A stretch of DNA of 64,000 nucleotides from MPNO01 sp965205995. Its GTDB lineage: Bacteria > Pseudomonadota > Alphaproteobacteria > MPNO01. Within the stretch, counting starts at the first letter, position 1. Each line of letters opens with the position of its first letter. Positions 63,803 through 64,000 of this stretch are shown one piece after another. The DNA lies in contig OZ242200.1 of NCBI GenBank assembly GCA_965205995.1, positions 3,968,001 through 4,032,000 on the forward strand. Reading direction: 5' to 3'. The notes beneath the pieces are model-generated. The model saw only the letters and a program-made list of their open reading frames with translations, made no database searches and was not told the DNA's origin. The position numbers and the translations under genes are program-made.

Positions 63803-64000
63803 GTTGGCAGGTGCCACATCAAATCGGAACAACTCGATCCGTTTGCCCGGACGGAGAGTGGCGGCCCGGGTGACACGCCGGCGAGGCGCACGCTGTCGAG
63901 CCGGACTAGCCGGAAAGCGACCGAGCTGATGGTCGGGCTGATGCAGGGCCATGCCCACGATCCCCGCGATCCGGCATCGGCAACCGTGTCGCCGATGGTG
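63803..64000. other. Sequence after the relaxase gene
   Basis: About 200 bases to the window edge. No gene or clear terminator is recognised; the minus-strand open frame that covers the relaxase end is a shadow. Confidence 0.3.

Noticed and set aside
59008..63958. Two long minus-strand frames (820 and 887 codons) antisense to the relaxase
   Set aside because: They mirror the relaxase codons and contain no motif; typical antisense open frames in high-GC DNA.

Overview
The window looks like the chromosome of a high-GC alphaproteobacterium, most like a member of the Rhodospirillales. The evidence is a contiguous rpsT-dnaA-dnaN-recF-gyrB block, COQ9-type and TrcR (DUF1013) proteins, DUF1192, TIGR02444 and two DUF465 proteins, an hrcA gene divergent from rph-rdgB, and a consensus parS site. 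No rRNA, tRNA or CRISPR array was recognised.

Layout. (1) 0-2.56 kb: hrcA (cut by the window edge) divergent from rph and rdgB. (2) 2.56-23.6 kb: an accessory catabolic block inserted between rdgB and hemW, which are normally adjacent. On the minus strand it holds a regulator, an amidase, a TAT-exported amide/urea-type binding protein, LivH, a LivM-LivG fusion, LivF and a phenylacetate-CoA-ligase-like enzyme. A PP2C phosphatase, two RTX repeat proteins and an outer-membrane barrel follow. On the plus strand it holds soxBDAG (sarcosine oxidase), creatinase and a Ser/Cys-type proline racemase family enzyme. Together these genes fit uptake and breakdown of amides, creatine, sarcosine and hydroxyproline, which would suit an animal-associated life. 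(3) 23.7-28.7 kb: hemW (without a normal start codon), rsmI, yraN, a BON lipoprotein, gshB, a large nested inverted-repeat element and a GNAT acetyltransferase. (4) 28.7-44.1 kb: core genes gyrB, recF, dnaN, dnaA, rpsT, def, a COQ9-like gene, purK and purE, small DUF465 genes, an acyl-CoA synthetase, trcR, a quinone reductase and a DUF1192 gene, ending at two parS sites.

(5) 44.3-64 kb and beyond: a mobile island. It starts with a tyrosine integrase and contains a basic DNA-binding-like protein and IS3, IS5 and IS21 remnants. It also has a MHYT-LytTR membrane regulator and a redox operon (OsmC, PDO-type thioredoxin, CcdA-like membrane protein), an AT-rich coiled-coil secreted protein, a truncated helicase with a 57-residue membrane protein, ssb and a DUF2493 protein. 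It ends with a MobF relaxase-helicase broken by a 7-bp tandem duplication.

The clearest unusual points are the hemW gene cut off from its start by the 21-kb block, the parS pair at the island edge, the cruciform-like repeat at 27.85-28.13 kb, the redox operon with its regulator, and the exactly reversible frameshift in a relaxase whose C-terminal region is internally duplicated. All functional calls come from reading the sequence and recalling family motifs; no database search was run.
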